In this document: piece after piece, positions 1 through 10,934 of the stretch
How the letters are laid out: every line of letters begins with the position of its first letter
How positions within the stretch are numbered: the first letter of the stretch is position 1
Notes under the pieces: generated by a model
Seen by the model: the letters and a program-made list of their open reading frames with translations, nothing else
What the model was told of the DNA's origin: nothing
Database searches by the model: none
Assembly: GCA_022478985.1 (NCBI GenBank)
Contig: JAKSZP010006704.1
Location: forward strand, 62,001 to 126,000
Direction of reading: 5' to 3'
Length of the DNA: 64,000 nucleotides
Source of the DNA: Massospora cicadina
Lineage: Eukaryota; Entomophthoromycota; Entomophthoromycetes; Entomophthorales; Entomophthoraceae
Position numbers and translations under genes: made by a program

Positions 1-905
1 GCCAAAGGGAAAAACCCTTTTGAAAAGCTACTTTTTATCAGCTTGTTCAACCCAAATTTTTTGGCACACTATATCCATATATGTGGTTGGACCCCTCCCA
101 ATTAACAATGCAAAAGCCAAATATATTATTGTGGCAATCGATCACTTGATGAAATGGGTTGAAGCCAGGGCTATTCGGGACTTAGGAACCTCAACAACTG
201 CTAAATTTATCTTGGAGCAAGTTATTTATCAGCACGGATGTCCTCAATTCATATTAACAGATAATGGCACAAAATTTTACTGCAGTTATTCTCCAAAAGC
301 TCAATGAATTAATGGGGGTGCGTGGTGTTCTGTCAACTCCATAACACCCAGAAACAGATGGTGCAGTAAAACGAGTTAATAGAACACTTTTCAATATCCT
401 AAGAAACTGACTTCTCAGAAGCCCTCCAAATGGAGTACAAACCTCAGTTCAGCCATTTTTGTTTATAACATCTCTTACCATTTGGCCACAAAGATGTCTC
501 CTTTCCAACTTCTATATGGGAAGCATCCAGCCTTACCACCATTGTTGTATCCCTTGCTACAAGAACCCCAGGAATTGAATTTTTCTCAGTATGTTGAGAG
601 GCTTACAGAAACCTTAATTAAGCTGCAAGCCCAGGCTTTTGATAATAACTTTGAACTTCATAAGGCCTGACATGAAAAGATCAAAAATCTGATATGATCT
701 ACCCAAATTCGCTGTGGGGGATAAAGTTTATTTTGTAATACCCAAGGTTCAGGCCAAAAACACAAGTTAAATCGCATTTGGGTCAGTCCATTTGACGTTA
801 TAGAGAAACATCAAACTTTTCCTACACTATTAAGGAGAAAAATTTGGGGCATGTATATAATCGAGTCCATGCTAAATTCCTAGGGAAGTTTAAAAAGCAG
901 CTCAA
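1..905 (+). pseudogene. Ty3/gypsy integrase and C-terminal tail, relic
   Basis: This is the 3' end of a gypsy pol gene. An open frame at 20-307 carries the integrase catalytic core: WHTISIYVVGPLP at its start, then YIIVAIDHLMKWVEARAI and the CPQFILTDNG block with the second catalytic Asp. A second frame at 482-670 reads SPFQLLYGKHP, the usual region after the core. Around 700-870 a broken GPY/F-like module (GDKVYFVIPK) is followed by a VHAKFL tail, which also ends the family-A pol further right. Frameshifts and stops separate the pieces. No LTR of a known family follows, so this copy is truncated. It is closest to family A but not clearly a member. Confidence 0.8.
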
Positions 906-1411
906 TTAGAAGAGAAGAACTAAAACATAAGTATATACAAATATTTGAAAATAATAGTTATGTGAAAATAATAATTGTATTAATAAAATATATAATAGCA
1001 GTAAAAAATTATCTATTATCTATATACATAGTAAAAAAGAATAAGATTTTATATTACATTAATAAGAAATTTGTAAATTTTAATAAGCAAAAACAAATTT
1101 TATTCCTCCGCTTCAAGGGGGGAGGCGACTCAGAACCCAATCCTTCAACTTCATGCGCCAGTTCAGCCCAATCTAGTTGCTGGGCAACAAGGAAAAGGGC
1201 CATTGTGGCATAAATCCAGATGAGTTGCATACTTGTTGTAGATGATTCCCAGCAAATGATGGGGAGAGGAGGCACAAAACTGTTAATAGTTACCTAATTG
1301 AGCCCACAATCAGGTGGAAAAAAGCACCCAGGAGAAGACAGTTCACTAAAAATTAGTTTGGTACAGATAAATCTCCAGGGTCAATAATCTAACCTGATAT
1401 ACTTGGGGTTT
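906..1411. other. AT-rich stretch, nothing recognised
   Basis: The first 200 bases are very AT-rich. A purine run with eight consecutive G-rich positions at about 1116-1128 resembles a polypurine tract but no LTR follows it. The short open frames here overlap on opposite strands and have no recognisable motif. Confidence 0.5.
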
Positions 1412-2147
1412 TCACCACTTGATAAGAGGGGGAACATGCAATAAATGAGCAGAGGGTATCTGGCAGGGGAAAATACGCATAAGATGGCCAACTAAGGCCA
1501 TCCTGGGAAGGTATTCATCAGCGCTATCCTGATGAAGGGCATCAAAAGCTGCCTGAACAGCCGAGCAAAAATGAACATCTTTAATGTCATGGGTATTCAA
1601 ACCCAAAGAGAAAGCGAAATGGGCTGATTTTCTAGTGGCATGGACCAGGAACTGAGGACCTCCTCCATGAAACTATTGACCTGAATGAAATTTTGAGATC
1701 AAATGGAGGGATCCTCAGCAAGCAAAAGACAAATGGGGTCATAAAACTTATCATATTCAGCCCAAGTTTCATGGAGTTGTTGGCCCAATGAAAATAGTTG
1801 GACAAACCCAACACCGCACTATAACATTGAACCATTGGGAAATGGCCAAGTATGAAGATAAACTCCACCAGAAGATCGCCATCCTGAAGAACTAGTTGGA
1901 GCGAAAAGGTTGGCTCCCTTGGATTAAAAGAGCGCTCAAAGTTGTCTGCTGAGACAATTGTGGAAGTACAAGACTGAAGTTCAAAACCTATCAATCCTTG
2001 GGTGGAATCCACAACTGGAACAACTTCCTCATTAACAATGGTTTTGGGCCAAGTAGATGTCATGACTGTGGGAGCAGGAATAAGCTGCTCCAACTCTGTT
2101 GCTTGAAAAGAGCCCAAGAACATATTCATATGCATATTTCTGTTCAA
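1412..2147 (-). pseudogene. Unrecognised decayed coding sequence
   Basis: On the minus strand a 171-codon frame (2147 to 1632) and a 64-codon frame (1606 to 1412) lie end to end in different reading frames. Reading the second frame upstream through a single shift gives a continuous stretch containing HDIKDVHFCSAVQAAFDAL and DEYLPRMALVGHLMR, which has the composition of a real folded protein rather than chance translation. I do not recognise the family. It may be a gag-type protein of an element, or a captured host fragment. The order, strand and adjacency suggest one gene broken by a frameshift near 1620. Confidence 0.35.
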
Positions 2148-2446
2148 TCGTTTAAGCTGATGCTACTGTTTGTGTTCAAGGGAGCTGATGAAATTGCGAT
2201 ATGCAGAGAACAAGCTGTTTTCAGACAATGAAAATGAATTTGGGAAGACTCAGGGTTTATATTCCAGTCAAGTGGGGAAGGGTTATATTTTGGTGGTTGA
2301 CTCAAAAATAAACCCTTTGAGAAAACCATCAATGCTGATAGATTACTCCCATTGAAGGATCCTTTGAGCCTTCCTGATTCATATGCATAATCTGATAAAT
2401 CAAATTCACCTCATAACTGCTCTGATTGCATCTGAGATACCCAATT

Positions 2447-2470
2447 ATCATAGCTAATAATAGCTATGAT
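2447..2470. repeat. Perfect 9-bp inverted repeat (hairpin)
   Basis: The arms atcatagct (2447-2455) and agctatgat (2462-2470) are perfectly complementary around a six-base AT loop. It lies about 100 bp left of a second hairpin in LTR-like DNA. Confidence 0.8.
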
Positions 2471-2549
2471 ATAATCATATTATGGCTGATTATGGGTCCA
2501 CTTGGGTGAAAAGTGATCTTACGGCATTAACTAAATTGCACCTCCTAAA

Positions 2550-2575
2550 TTAGTGCATTAATCTTAATGCACTAA
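2550..2575. repeat. Perfect 12-bp inverted repeat (hairpin)
   Basis: The arms ttagtgcattaa (2550-2561) and ttaatgcactaa (2564-2575) are perfect complements with a two-base loop. Short flanking arms (cacc and ggtg) extend the pairing with a bulge. Such a stem in a decayed region is notable because its arms have stayed identical. Confidence 0.85.
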
Positions 2576-2980
2576 GGTGGAAGTTGGGTTCAATTAATTA
2601 AATTGATTTATTAAGCAATTAAAAATAGATGTCCCAAGTAAGGGTATACTTAGTGCTATTGAGAGGCCTGATGATGTCCCAATTAGAGGTGCATCATCTT
2701 TTATGTTCATATATATTTTATTCCCCATTTATTGTTATTCGTTAAGTTATGACATAGCTCTAATTGGGATGAATTTGATGTTGAGTTTGTAACCCAAAAT
2801 CGTCCCAATTATGAGAGTAAAATTGCCTTCAATCAGGCTGAAATGATTGTTATTTTTAGTCAATTCATGGGCCAAATTGACTTGGGAATTTTACATAATT
2901 ATTGCTATGACCAGCAGAGGATTGGCATGATATGAATGAACTCATTGAACAGATGAGTTCAGCCAGGAGATGCCCAAGAG

Positions 2981-3013
2981 GTATATAATACTGGTGCCTA
3001 GCTGATTAATAAA
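2981..3013 (+). promoter_or_regulatory. Possible LTR promoter and polyadenylation signals
   Basis: A TATA-like gtatataata at 2981-2990 is followed by tactggtgcctagc and an AATAAA at 3008-3013. The same layout (TATA-like box, tacctggcgc, AATAAA within about 40 bases) occurs in the family-C LTRs in this window. No partner LTR was found here, so this is a candidate only. Confidence 0.3.
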
Positions 3014-4505
3014 ACATCATTATTTACCATTTTAATATTGATCATTAATAACTACTGTCACTTAGTTTAGTAATAATTATTGTCATCTGTCATCTGTCTG
3101 ATATTTGTATCCATTGCCGTTACATTTATATTAGATAGTTGTGTGGTTTTATACTTCCCAAAGAGAAGTACATAGTTACCTGCCAGAGAAGTAGTCTCAT
3201 TTTATAGAGGAATAATTTCCTAATTTTAGATGAAGACAGAAGCGCTCATAATCTTTGTTACCAGTAGACTTAAGAATGGTGAGAGTACCGGAATTACTTG
3301 GCTAATATTAAGAATTATTTGAGAATCTACTTCCCAATTATGAGCAGGAGTTTTAATTGAAAAGCGAGTTTTTATCTCAAATTCATTGTAAAAGTCATTT
3401 TATCTTTCACCTTCAGCCAAAAAATTAACACGCTTAATAAAAAGAAGTTAATTAGCAGAGTTTATTATTAGTTTTAGTTCTATTGAATTTTAAGAAATTG
3501 TTACTGTGTGCTTTAAATTAGAGACTCTTTAAGAGGATGAAGAGTAAGGATTAAGGATCCTGAGAAAAGAATCTGAGATGAGATGGGAATTGCTGCTAAC
3601 TATTTGTCACCAGTGAAAGGCGTAAACTAGGATCTGAACATGGACCAAATTAAGCGGATATGAAAATAAATATCTACCTAGGACATCTAGAATATTTTGT
3701 GGAGGAATACTGTTCACACGTTAGACCAAAAACTACTTATTTGTTCAACTTCAGATAATAGTCTTCATAATGTTATCAATTGTGTATCATATAACATCAG
3801 ATAACGCAAGTATTTCACAAACTGAACCTGTGCAAATTATCAACTTAGGGTTTAATATTTGTAACAAGCATTTAAGCACCTAGAACTTAAACAAGTACCT
3901 GATACTTATTCTATAATTTTGTATATCTCACAAAAACATTAAGTTTGACCTTAATTTTTATTTTAATTTCAGTTTTATATTATAATATATCCAATAATTA
4001 GTCTAGAATCAATTTGTATCATATAGCCATTAACTAGTTTTAATTTCTTCATGAGGAGGCACTTATTAAAGAACACCTTGTATGATTAATTCTTTCAAGG
4101 AAGAAATTGAACTAGCCCATTATTTTTACCAAGGAGTTCGTGTATGATTTTGTTGCAAAAGTGGCAACAAAGTTCCCATAGATCATCTGATAGAGCGAAT
4201 TAATATTTAAACAGAAATCCTTGATGGCATATTAAACGAGCAAAGAGTCACATATTGAAGATTATGTCAATATCTACAACAAATTTAATTTAATTAGTAT
4301 TTAATCTGTGTAATTCACAGACACTATATACAACTCATAAACACCAATTCACAAAATTATGAAAGCACGTGCTGAGGAGCTGACTGGTCCCAATTGTGCA
4401 CTTGGAGAGAACTTTAGCTTCTGTTTCAAAAATTGAAAACTTAAACATGGAAAATAAAACTATAAAGGATTAAATATATCATCTGAAAATAATTTATAGT
4501 AATGA

Positions 4506-5469
4506 TGTTAGGTTCCAATGCCCAGCTATCAATCTGGATAAAACCTTGCACCCCTTCAGGACAAAGAGAGACACCTATCACAGGGCTCTGACCCTTGCCA
4601 AGATCCACAACCTAGGGCATACCCTAGATGCAATATTGGTAGTGGCAGCCTCTCCCAGCCTGACCTATTCCACCTCTTAGCCCATCCTAAATACAGACCA
4701 ATTACTATCCCTGAATCAGCAGAGAGTTATGTGATAAAAATCAAATATTTAACTCTTATTTTAAAGGTATGAATAAATTAGATTTCAGGAAGGCAATTCA
4801 CCCTCTTCACCAAACAATTCCCCTAAAACACTGCTTATTGGTAAAAATTTTGCTTGAGTAACCCTATATGATAAAATTAAATATACAAAAATTTTGTACT
4901 AGTAAAAGTTTGAGTGTAACATCTTAAATTGGGCTTTATTGCGCCAGCAAAATACCAAGACTGCCAAAGTAGAATTGGTAAGTCAAAACTAGAATCACAA
5001 ATTAAACTTTGAGTTGAAAAACTGAGTTGCAAAGTAGGTCAATTTAAGATATCATCTTCAATTTAATGAATCCAAAATTTACTAAGCACTCTCCCCATCC
5101 TTTAGGGATAATACACAACAGCCTGCATATTGTTTGTTGTTGGGTTATTTTACCTAGTTTACAATAAAAAAAGAACAAAATTTAATTTTATTTAAGGTAA
5201 AGTTAAATCCTACCTTTTCAAGAATACTAAGGCCTTTAAGTGACTAAAACCCTTTTGTTATAGTGATAGTTTGAGTGTTATAATTTTTCTAATTCGTTGA
5301 TTTTTTTAAGAAAAACATGAATCTTAATGATTAGTCGCAATGTAATAGATTTTTAATTACCTCAACATTCTCCCTCAACTCACAATACTTCATATCCTTG
5401 TCGCTTTATCAACAGAATGGCAATCTTTATTGACCTGAAGCCGTCGTCCTAGGTGTCACTATCCAAATA
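4506..5469 (+). repeat. Family-D LTR, probably solo (D1)
   Basis: It is alignable over nearly its whole length with the LTR at 46514-47470. Both start with tgt[ta]aggttcca, share blocks such as gctatcaa[tg]ctggata, gggctctg and agtagaattggt or ggtagaattggt, and end after cctgaagc...gtcctagg. No pol sequence or polypurine tract precedes this copy and no primer-binding site follows it, so it is best read as a solo LTR. The exact right edge is uncertain by about 15 bases. Confidence 0.65.
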
Positions 5470-5471
5470 AT

Positions 5472-5720
5472 GTTAGATCATGTCATTCGCTTTACAATGT
5501 GACTCAACCTTGAGTTTCTCCCTCTCTGGAGCTTGGCGGGACTCTCATTGTTAGATAATTTAAAATTAGTTGGTTATGAGAGTCAATTATTTCAAAAAGT
5601 TTTGATATTATGGTGCAGTGAAAATTTCCGCTGACCTTAGTATTGCTTCCCCCTCATGCAATTCAATTTTGCTGACTTTAGGTATAAAGGCCTCCCCAAT
5701 ACCAAGAGACCCCATGTTGT
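5472..5720 (+). repeat. Repeat G, left piece (copy 1)
   Basis: It aligns in the same orientation with 18387-18660. Both contain gtcattcgcttta or gacattcacgcttta, tgatggtgcagctgaaaa-type sequence and a C-rich block (cctcccc). The copy here is interrupted by the B' LTR insertion and resumes near 6440. Confidence 0.5.
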
Positions 5721-5769
5721 ACACTTGCCCTCCTGGCTTCAAGAAAAGGATGTTTTGGGTCAAATTAGG

Positions 5770-5783
5770 CTGAAAGGGGGAAA
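5770..5783 (+). other. Polypurine tract of a family-B' element
   Basis: The purine run ctgaaagggggaaa directly precedes the TG of the LTR at 5784. About 45 bases upstream of it also match the sequence before the LTR at 58615. This marks the LTR as a 3' LTR that kept a scrap of internal sequence. Confidence 0.6.
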
Positions 5784-6419
5784 TGTTAGACAAATACAAG
5801 ATTTCGATGATGATAAAAGCATTTTAGGTAATAATAATATGATTGGTCAAAAGTCCCTGGTTTATTCTCAATGGAACCCTGCAAATCACATTAACACTTT
5901 TATGAATACTATATGGCAAATTGCACGAAATCAGGAAGTCAGATTGTTCTGACCAAGCAGGGAAACCAGGGGATTACATCAGAGGTTCCTCCCTGGGCCA
6001 CGTCTAATTTAAATCAAACACCTAAGCGAGGACCATCCATTTTATAGGCCTGGTGGTGGTCCCCCGGGTGCAATTCTTTAACTAAATGGGGATTAGATAA
6101 GCTATATTAAATCGCTACCCCACGAGTTTGTCTTATCTAAGAATAACTCTCCATAAGTCGTTCAGCCAAAGTAAAGGGAGTTTTCTGAGCTCCAATAGGT
6201 CAAATTAACATATATCCTAATTTGGACCATACTAAGCTATTCTGAACTTACCATTAGATTCCCTCTGACCCTCAAGACAAATTTTATACTTTGAAGTAAG
6301 ATATTTTAAGGTTCGTTTTTCTTTTTCCAAATTAACACAAATAAAAACACATAAAAGCCAGCCTTTTGTTATTAGTGTTTTCTATTCTTAATTTAATAGA
6401 TTGTTCGTGGAATCCAGCA
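5784..6419 (+). repeat. Family-B' LTR (636 bp)
   Basis: It starts tgttagacaaatacaag and ends ggaatccagca. It aligns with the LTRs of B1 (minus strand) and B2: for example ccattttataggcctggtggtgg and the gggtgcaattcttt block match B2 at 58864-58905. It is inserted into repeat G, which is recognisable on both sides. Only about 60 bp of internal sequence accompany it on the left, so almost the whole element has been lost. Confidence 0.65.
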
Positions 6420-6439
6420 GCAACCAGCACCAGCAAGCA

Positions 6440-6641
6440 ACAGTTAGCTGGATTCCCACACCCCAACTTGGTAATTTATCATTTTTTTGGGTTGCATTTT
6501 ACAGCCCATTTTTGCCCCAAATAAAACATCTCAGTATCAACTTGATAGTTTGCATTTTTCAGCATTACAGCTCCCTACCAAATTTGTGCTGATGTAGTGG
6601 GCTTTGGCCCAAAACATTTTTCAAGACTTTCAATTTATCAC
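6440..6641 (+). repeat. Repeat G, right piece (copy 1)
   Basis: It resumes the match to repeat G copy 2 (about 18640-18800) after the B' insertion, sharing ttggtaatttat or ttggaaatttatt, ttgcattttacagccc or ctgcattttaaagccc, and a following cccc run. It ends where the family-F LTR begins. Confidence 0.45.
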
Positions 6642-7124
6642 TGCAATGCGCAGCAAACGCAATGTACTGCATAAGTAAGATTTCCTCTTAAGATTCATTT
6701 TATACTCTCAACCTTCTTTCCTCTGTCCACTTGATAAGATATGTTTCCTATAATCACTTGTCTAATAAACTCTACTCACTTGGATAGATTTGAAGACACA
6801 ACTAAAATTTGGGTAAAAGTTATATTGTATTGTAAAATAAGGATAATATTTATACTCAAACTTTCATCCTCAGAACAAGGATGTCCATTATGGATTACTT
6901 GACAGCAAATACATCATACAATGATTAATAATGTTAATCAGTTTTAGGGAAATGAAACATTAAAGTATAGGGCAGGCGTGGAACTATTCTTAAAGTTTTG
7001 GAGGCCATAAGAGAGGCGGACTCTAAAACAAGACAACAACTAGTTTTTGAAGTTATTTTATGGAATTTAATAAAAAGAGTCAAAGCATTATATCCCATGA
7101 AATTGAGCCATTAATTTGACAGCA
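6642..7124 (-). repeat. Family-F 3' LTR (483 bp)
   Basis: It pairs with 17420-18041, which is about 480 bp once its SINE and duplicated target are removed. Shared blocks include ctctgtcc[ag]cttga, cttcatcctcagaacaagg, gagaggcggactctaaaac and the agagtcaaag end. On the plus strand the ends read tgcaatgcg...tttgacagca, consistent with TG...CA. Confidence 0.75.
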
Positions 7125-7137
7125 CATCTCCTTTTAA
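7125..7137 (-). other. Polypurine tract of element F
   Basis: The minus strand reads ttaaaaggagatg immediately before the LTR. This is the plus-strand primer site expected next to a 3' LTR. Confidence 0.6.
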
Positions 7138-7189
7138 CTTAATTCAAGCTTTGTTTTGCTCTCTTAAGGATAGGGCTGATGATAATCAT

Positions 7190-8110
7190 AGGGTCTCAAA
7201 AAACTTCACTTTAGCCCGTTTAATGATCCTCCCATTGGACAGTTGCTTGATAGTATAAACGTCAAATGAGTACTATTGTAGTAAAGCATAGTGTCCTTTC
7301 CAGAGGGAGGCTACCTTGTAGGCTCACCATGATCCATATGTATTGCAGGACAATACTTGATCTCCTCTATCAAACTGATGAAATGCACCTTGGTGAACAA
7401 CTTCTCAAAATTTTTTAGTTATTCATGCGATTTAAGGCTTCTCTGTAGCCATTGTTTCGATTTTTATTAGCGCCCTAACTAATTGATCATGCACCTTAGG
7501 TTAACTTCATCTTCATCTTCTATAGTAGAATGCAGTAGATGTAGAAAACCAGAATGTTATACATAGAGTAATTTGGATGGTGAGAACCTCATGGAGCTAT
7601 AATACCTAAATAACATAGGCAAAGATGGTGGCCCAGACGTAAAAGGTCTAATGTAAAGGGCTTCAGCGGCACATTAACGCAGTTCTGCTCTGAGGTTTCA
7701 ATTACCATTTTTACAAAATATTTAGCTTGGAATGAAAGGGGATCATCCAGGTTTCGTTAGATTCCCATGTTTTCAATATGTTTGTGATTATTATAGATAT
7801 AAAGTTGGTATACCAACTGTCATTGTAACTTGGGGCACCCATTTTAATGAATTTTTTTTATAGTAAATTTATCAGTAGTAACTGCCTGGTATCACTAATG
7901 AGTATATCTATAAACCACTCAGCCAAGAATTCAATTGCTACAATGATGTATTGGTGGATAAAATTGATGATGGGAAAGGTCTGGATAAAATTGATAGATA
8001 TAGTATGCCAATCCCAGTTAGTCTTGACAAGTGATAGGGTTTTGGGCTTTAAAGGGCTATTACAATTAGGTTTTAGCACTTCATTAGTAAGTCCTGAATA
8101 TCAAAACTTA
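7190..8110 (-). pseudogene. Element F integrase, relic
   Basis: The minus strand at 8079-7858 reads DWHTISINFIQTFPI followed by YIIVAIEFLAEWF, the start of the gypsy integrase core with its first catalytic region degraded. At about 7330-7190 the C-terminal module is recognisable as WKGHY, then VYTIKQL, then GRIIKRAKVKFF, which corresponds to the GPY/F domain. The region between is broken by stops and frameshifts. Position directly before the polypurine tract and 3' LTR fits the end of pol. Confidence 0.65.
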
Positions 8111-9149
8111 TAGACTCCCAATATTAACATTGCTGTACCTTTTTTAAAGTTTAGCTAACCACCGTGAACATCAATCTAATGGGCTTGAATAAAAGCTATA
8201 GGATGTTTGGATGAAGTTGGATATAAACGTTTTTGATCATCCCTTCCATTTTTTAAAGTATACCATTTCAAAGCACAGTGTTCTGAAGCAATCGTAATAG
8301 AGTCTTTAAATAGGAGACTGCTCATTTTCATATTGGCTAGTCTTCATCTTTTCAAATAGCTGGTTGGCATAGGGTGGCGACGCTATAATGATGGACAGTC
8401 TAGAAAGATCATCAGTATTATGTTTGGAAGATACCAAACGTTGTATGGCTTCATAATTTTCAGCCTAAAGTTTCAGAGCTCATATTTCCAAAAAGCCCTT
8501 TTTAATATTACAAATCCATTAAAATATAATGTAATTAGTGACAACCTGAAACTTAGTTCCATGTTGGTATATACGGATTTATTTGTATGCAAAAAACAAT
8601 GGACAAACATTCAAGCCTGTTATTGTATAGTTCCTTTCAAAACAGGTGAGTGCACAGCTACAGAAAATGGCCAAATATTTTCCCATGATCATCACGGTGG
8701 AATAGTACTGCTCCAATGACCATCACCAATGTCCATACTGTACAATAAACTGTTGATTAAACTGGGTATCAGAGGATGGGCGCCTGAGTTAAGGTCACAT
8801 GTAACTTGTTAAAGGCTCTTCAAACTCCGCAGACCACTAAAAGACCACTCCACACCTTAACAAGTGAAACAATGGCTTGGATAACTGATCAAACCCTTGG
8901 ATCTAGAGATGATATCATAATACTATCTCCAGGAATGTCTGCATATCTCGTTTATTTTCAGGGCTTTTCATGTGATCAACGTCGTTAAGTTTTTAAGGTT
9001 GCAGCCATATACCTTGTGTTTCAACGATGTGACTAGTTACATCATCTAAATCTTAAAGAATTGCCAAATGCTCATTTTATCTTTTCAACAGAGCTTATCT
9101 ATCTATTGGAATACTTCATCCAAGTGGGACAATTTTGGAAGAAGATACG
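8111..9149 (-). other. Element F pol interior, domains not resolved
   Basis: By position this should hold the RNase H domain and the connection to integrase of element F. I could not recognise conserved RNase H motifs through the frameshifts. The 99-codon plus-strand frame at 8420-8719 has no recognisable motif. Confidence 0.4.
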
Positions 9150-9440
9150 CTAAAACACTTTGATTTCATCAATATATACTAAAACGCAGCTCAACTTTAG
9201 GGAACCAAGGATAGAGTCAATGGCTCTGAAAAGTAATGTGCACATTGCAAAGACACTGGGGCATATGAGCTGACTAGTTTAACCCTTGCGCGGTGATGAT
9301 CACGCATTTCTCCAGTTCCTAATTAGTTAGGTCGATCTTATTAAAACCACTCATAATAATTAGCATAGTGAAGTAAATTGACTCTCAATCGGTCAAGAGC
9401 ATCGTCTATTTGTGGCAAAGGGTAAGAATCTTTTTAGTGA
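9150..9440 (-). pseudogene. Element F reverse transcriptase, relic
   Basis: Minus-strand translation at about 9432-9375 gives DSYPLPQIDDALDRL, the block before motif A of gypsy reverse transcriptases. After decayed sequence, KCVIITAQGL at about 9320 and a degraded PQGLCNAPATFQ-like block follow. Motif C at about 9185-9150 reads VLVYIDE, where the usual YxDD has become YIDE, so the second catalytic Asp is lost. The copy is inactive. Confidence 0.7.
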
Positions 9441-10919
9441 TTTATTTAATCAACAACAATCAATAAGCGCCTGGTTAGAACCTTCATATCTTCTTGAAAT
9501 TAGTATGGGACTAGCCCATAGACTGAAGGAAGGGACAATCATGCCTTGCTATAGTAGCTAACTGAGCATTCCTGCACAACTTCTCATTGGCTTTACTTCA
9601 TTGAATAGTCCTTAAGCGTATAGGCCCGGCATCAATGGCGTCAATATAGTTCAAAATACCTTTTACTATATCCTTATTGTAGTCATTAGTGGCAAATATA
9701 CAAGCGTACATCTGTAGCAGTAATAGGATTAATAATTTTGTTCTTCTAATAACCCTTCTAACTATTCTTAAAAACTTGATAAAAACAAATTTTTGCGTCA
9801 TATACATCAGACAAAGCTCCAAAAAAACCCAAATATAATTTATGGATTGATTTTTGTCTTGGGATGAAAGGTGGATGTAAGCTATATTATGACCGTTCTT
9901 CACTGTAATTTTCCAAGAGATAAAGTTTTAGCAAAAAGGACGCATATCTATCCTTGACAAGTAATATTTAATACTGGCGCAGTGTAGAATTTTAATTTTG
10001 ATTTTTCCCACTGGGATTATACTCTTCTTAGTAATTCTTCCAGTAGGTCTAGGCAACTTTATATAGACAACCGTCTGCTTTCTTAGTATCGATTGTAATT
10101 TTAGAAAGCTTGTAATGAAATACTCTAATTTTTTAAGATATAGAGGGAGGGAACTGACTATGATGGCCACTTATTGAGGATAATTGGAGGTACCCCTAAT
10201 TGGTGTGAGTTATAATAAATTATTGCTGATATTATGGGGAACCTTTTCTTCCAGAGAAAAATATAGAGGAAACGATTAGCTAAGGATCTGAAAACATTAT
10301 TTTTTAAGAATGGCTCCAGTGAGCTTAAGGAAACTGGTAACAATAAACGGAACATTATGACTAGAAAATAAATTATCCGGAGTACTGACTTTTAAGGGAG
10401 CTAAATCTTATTGGTAAAGCAGTATAAGCTTTTTCCCTAATAGTTCTCTCAGGACTGGCGGACCCATACTGTCACTGATGAGCCATGTCCAGGGAAATCT
10501 TTAGTCTCTTTGTAAAATGACTTTATATCAAATTTACTGGAACACCCCTATCAACTATTACATGGACTCAAATCATATTCACAAATATATCAACTTAAAT
10601 TTTATAAAGAGAAATAGTTTGTATCTAATTATATGAAAATATGGCGGGTTCATAAACTTGGTTATTCATTGTTCTAATATTTTTACCAAAATCAAAAAAA
10701 ATGATTGTGCAATGCTCTAGGGAAAGTCCACATTGACTTCCTTCAGTTGGGGCTGCTATTACATTCATCAATTTCGTTAAAGCAAGATTACTCTATAAGT
10801 TGCATATCATATGGGTTAAAAATAGTTCCTTGACCTTCGTTTCCAGAGCAGCGCGTTGTATTTGGGTGTGATTAGAAATTGATTATTTAAGCAATATCTC
10901 AAAAGTGGTAGGGATCTTT
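9441..10919 (-). other. Element F interior, no domain recognised
   Basis: By position this should cover protease and the C-terminal part of gag of element F. Minus-strand frames at 10355-10158, 10170-9928 and 9903-9598 are open for 65 to 101 codons but show no motif I can name. No DTG-type protease site was found. Confidence 0.35.
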
Positions 10920-10934
10920 GGGTAACCTTTTCTT

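Larger units (their letters stand above)
2148..4505. other. Non-coding, probably decayed LTR and internal element DNA
   Basis: No open frame longer than about 60 codons with sensible composition is present. The part from about 2390 to 3110 has LTR-like features: two hairpins, a TATA-like box and an AATAAA signal. From about 3200 to 4450 there are faint gag-like fragments on the plus strand (for example SHIEDYVNIYNKFN near 4250), too weak to assign. Confidence 0.35.

Noticed and set aside
1110..1135. Polypurine tract and LTR start
   Set aside because: A G-rich run is present but the sequence after it does not match any LTR here and has no TG...CA partner.
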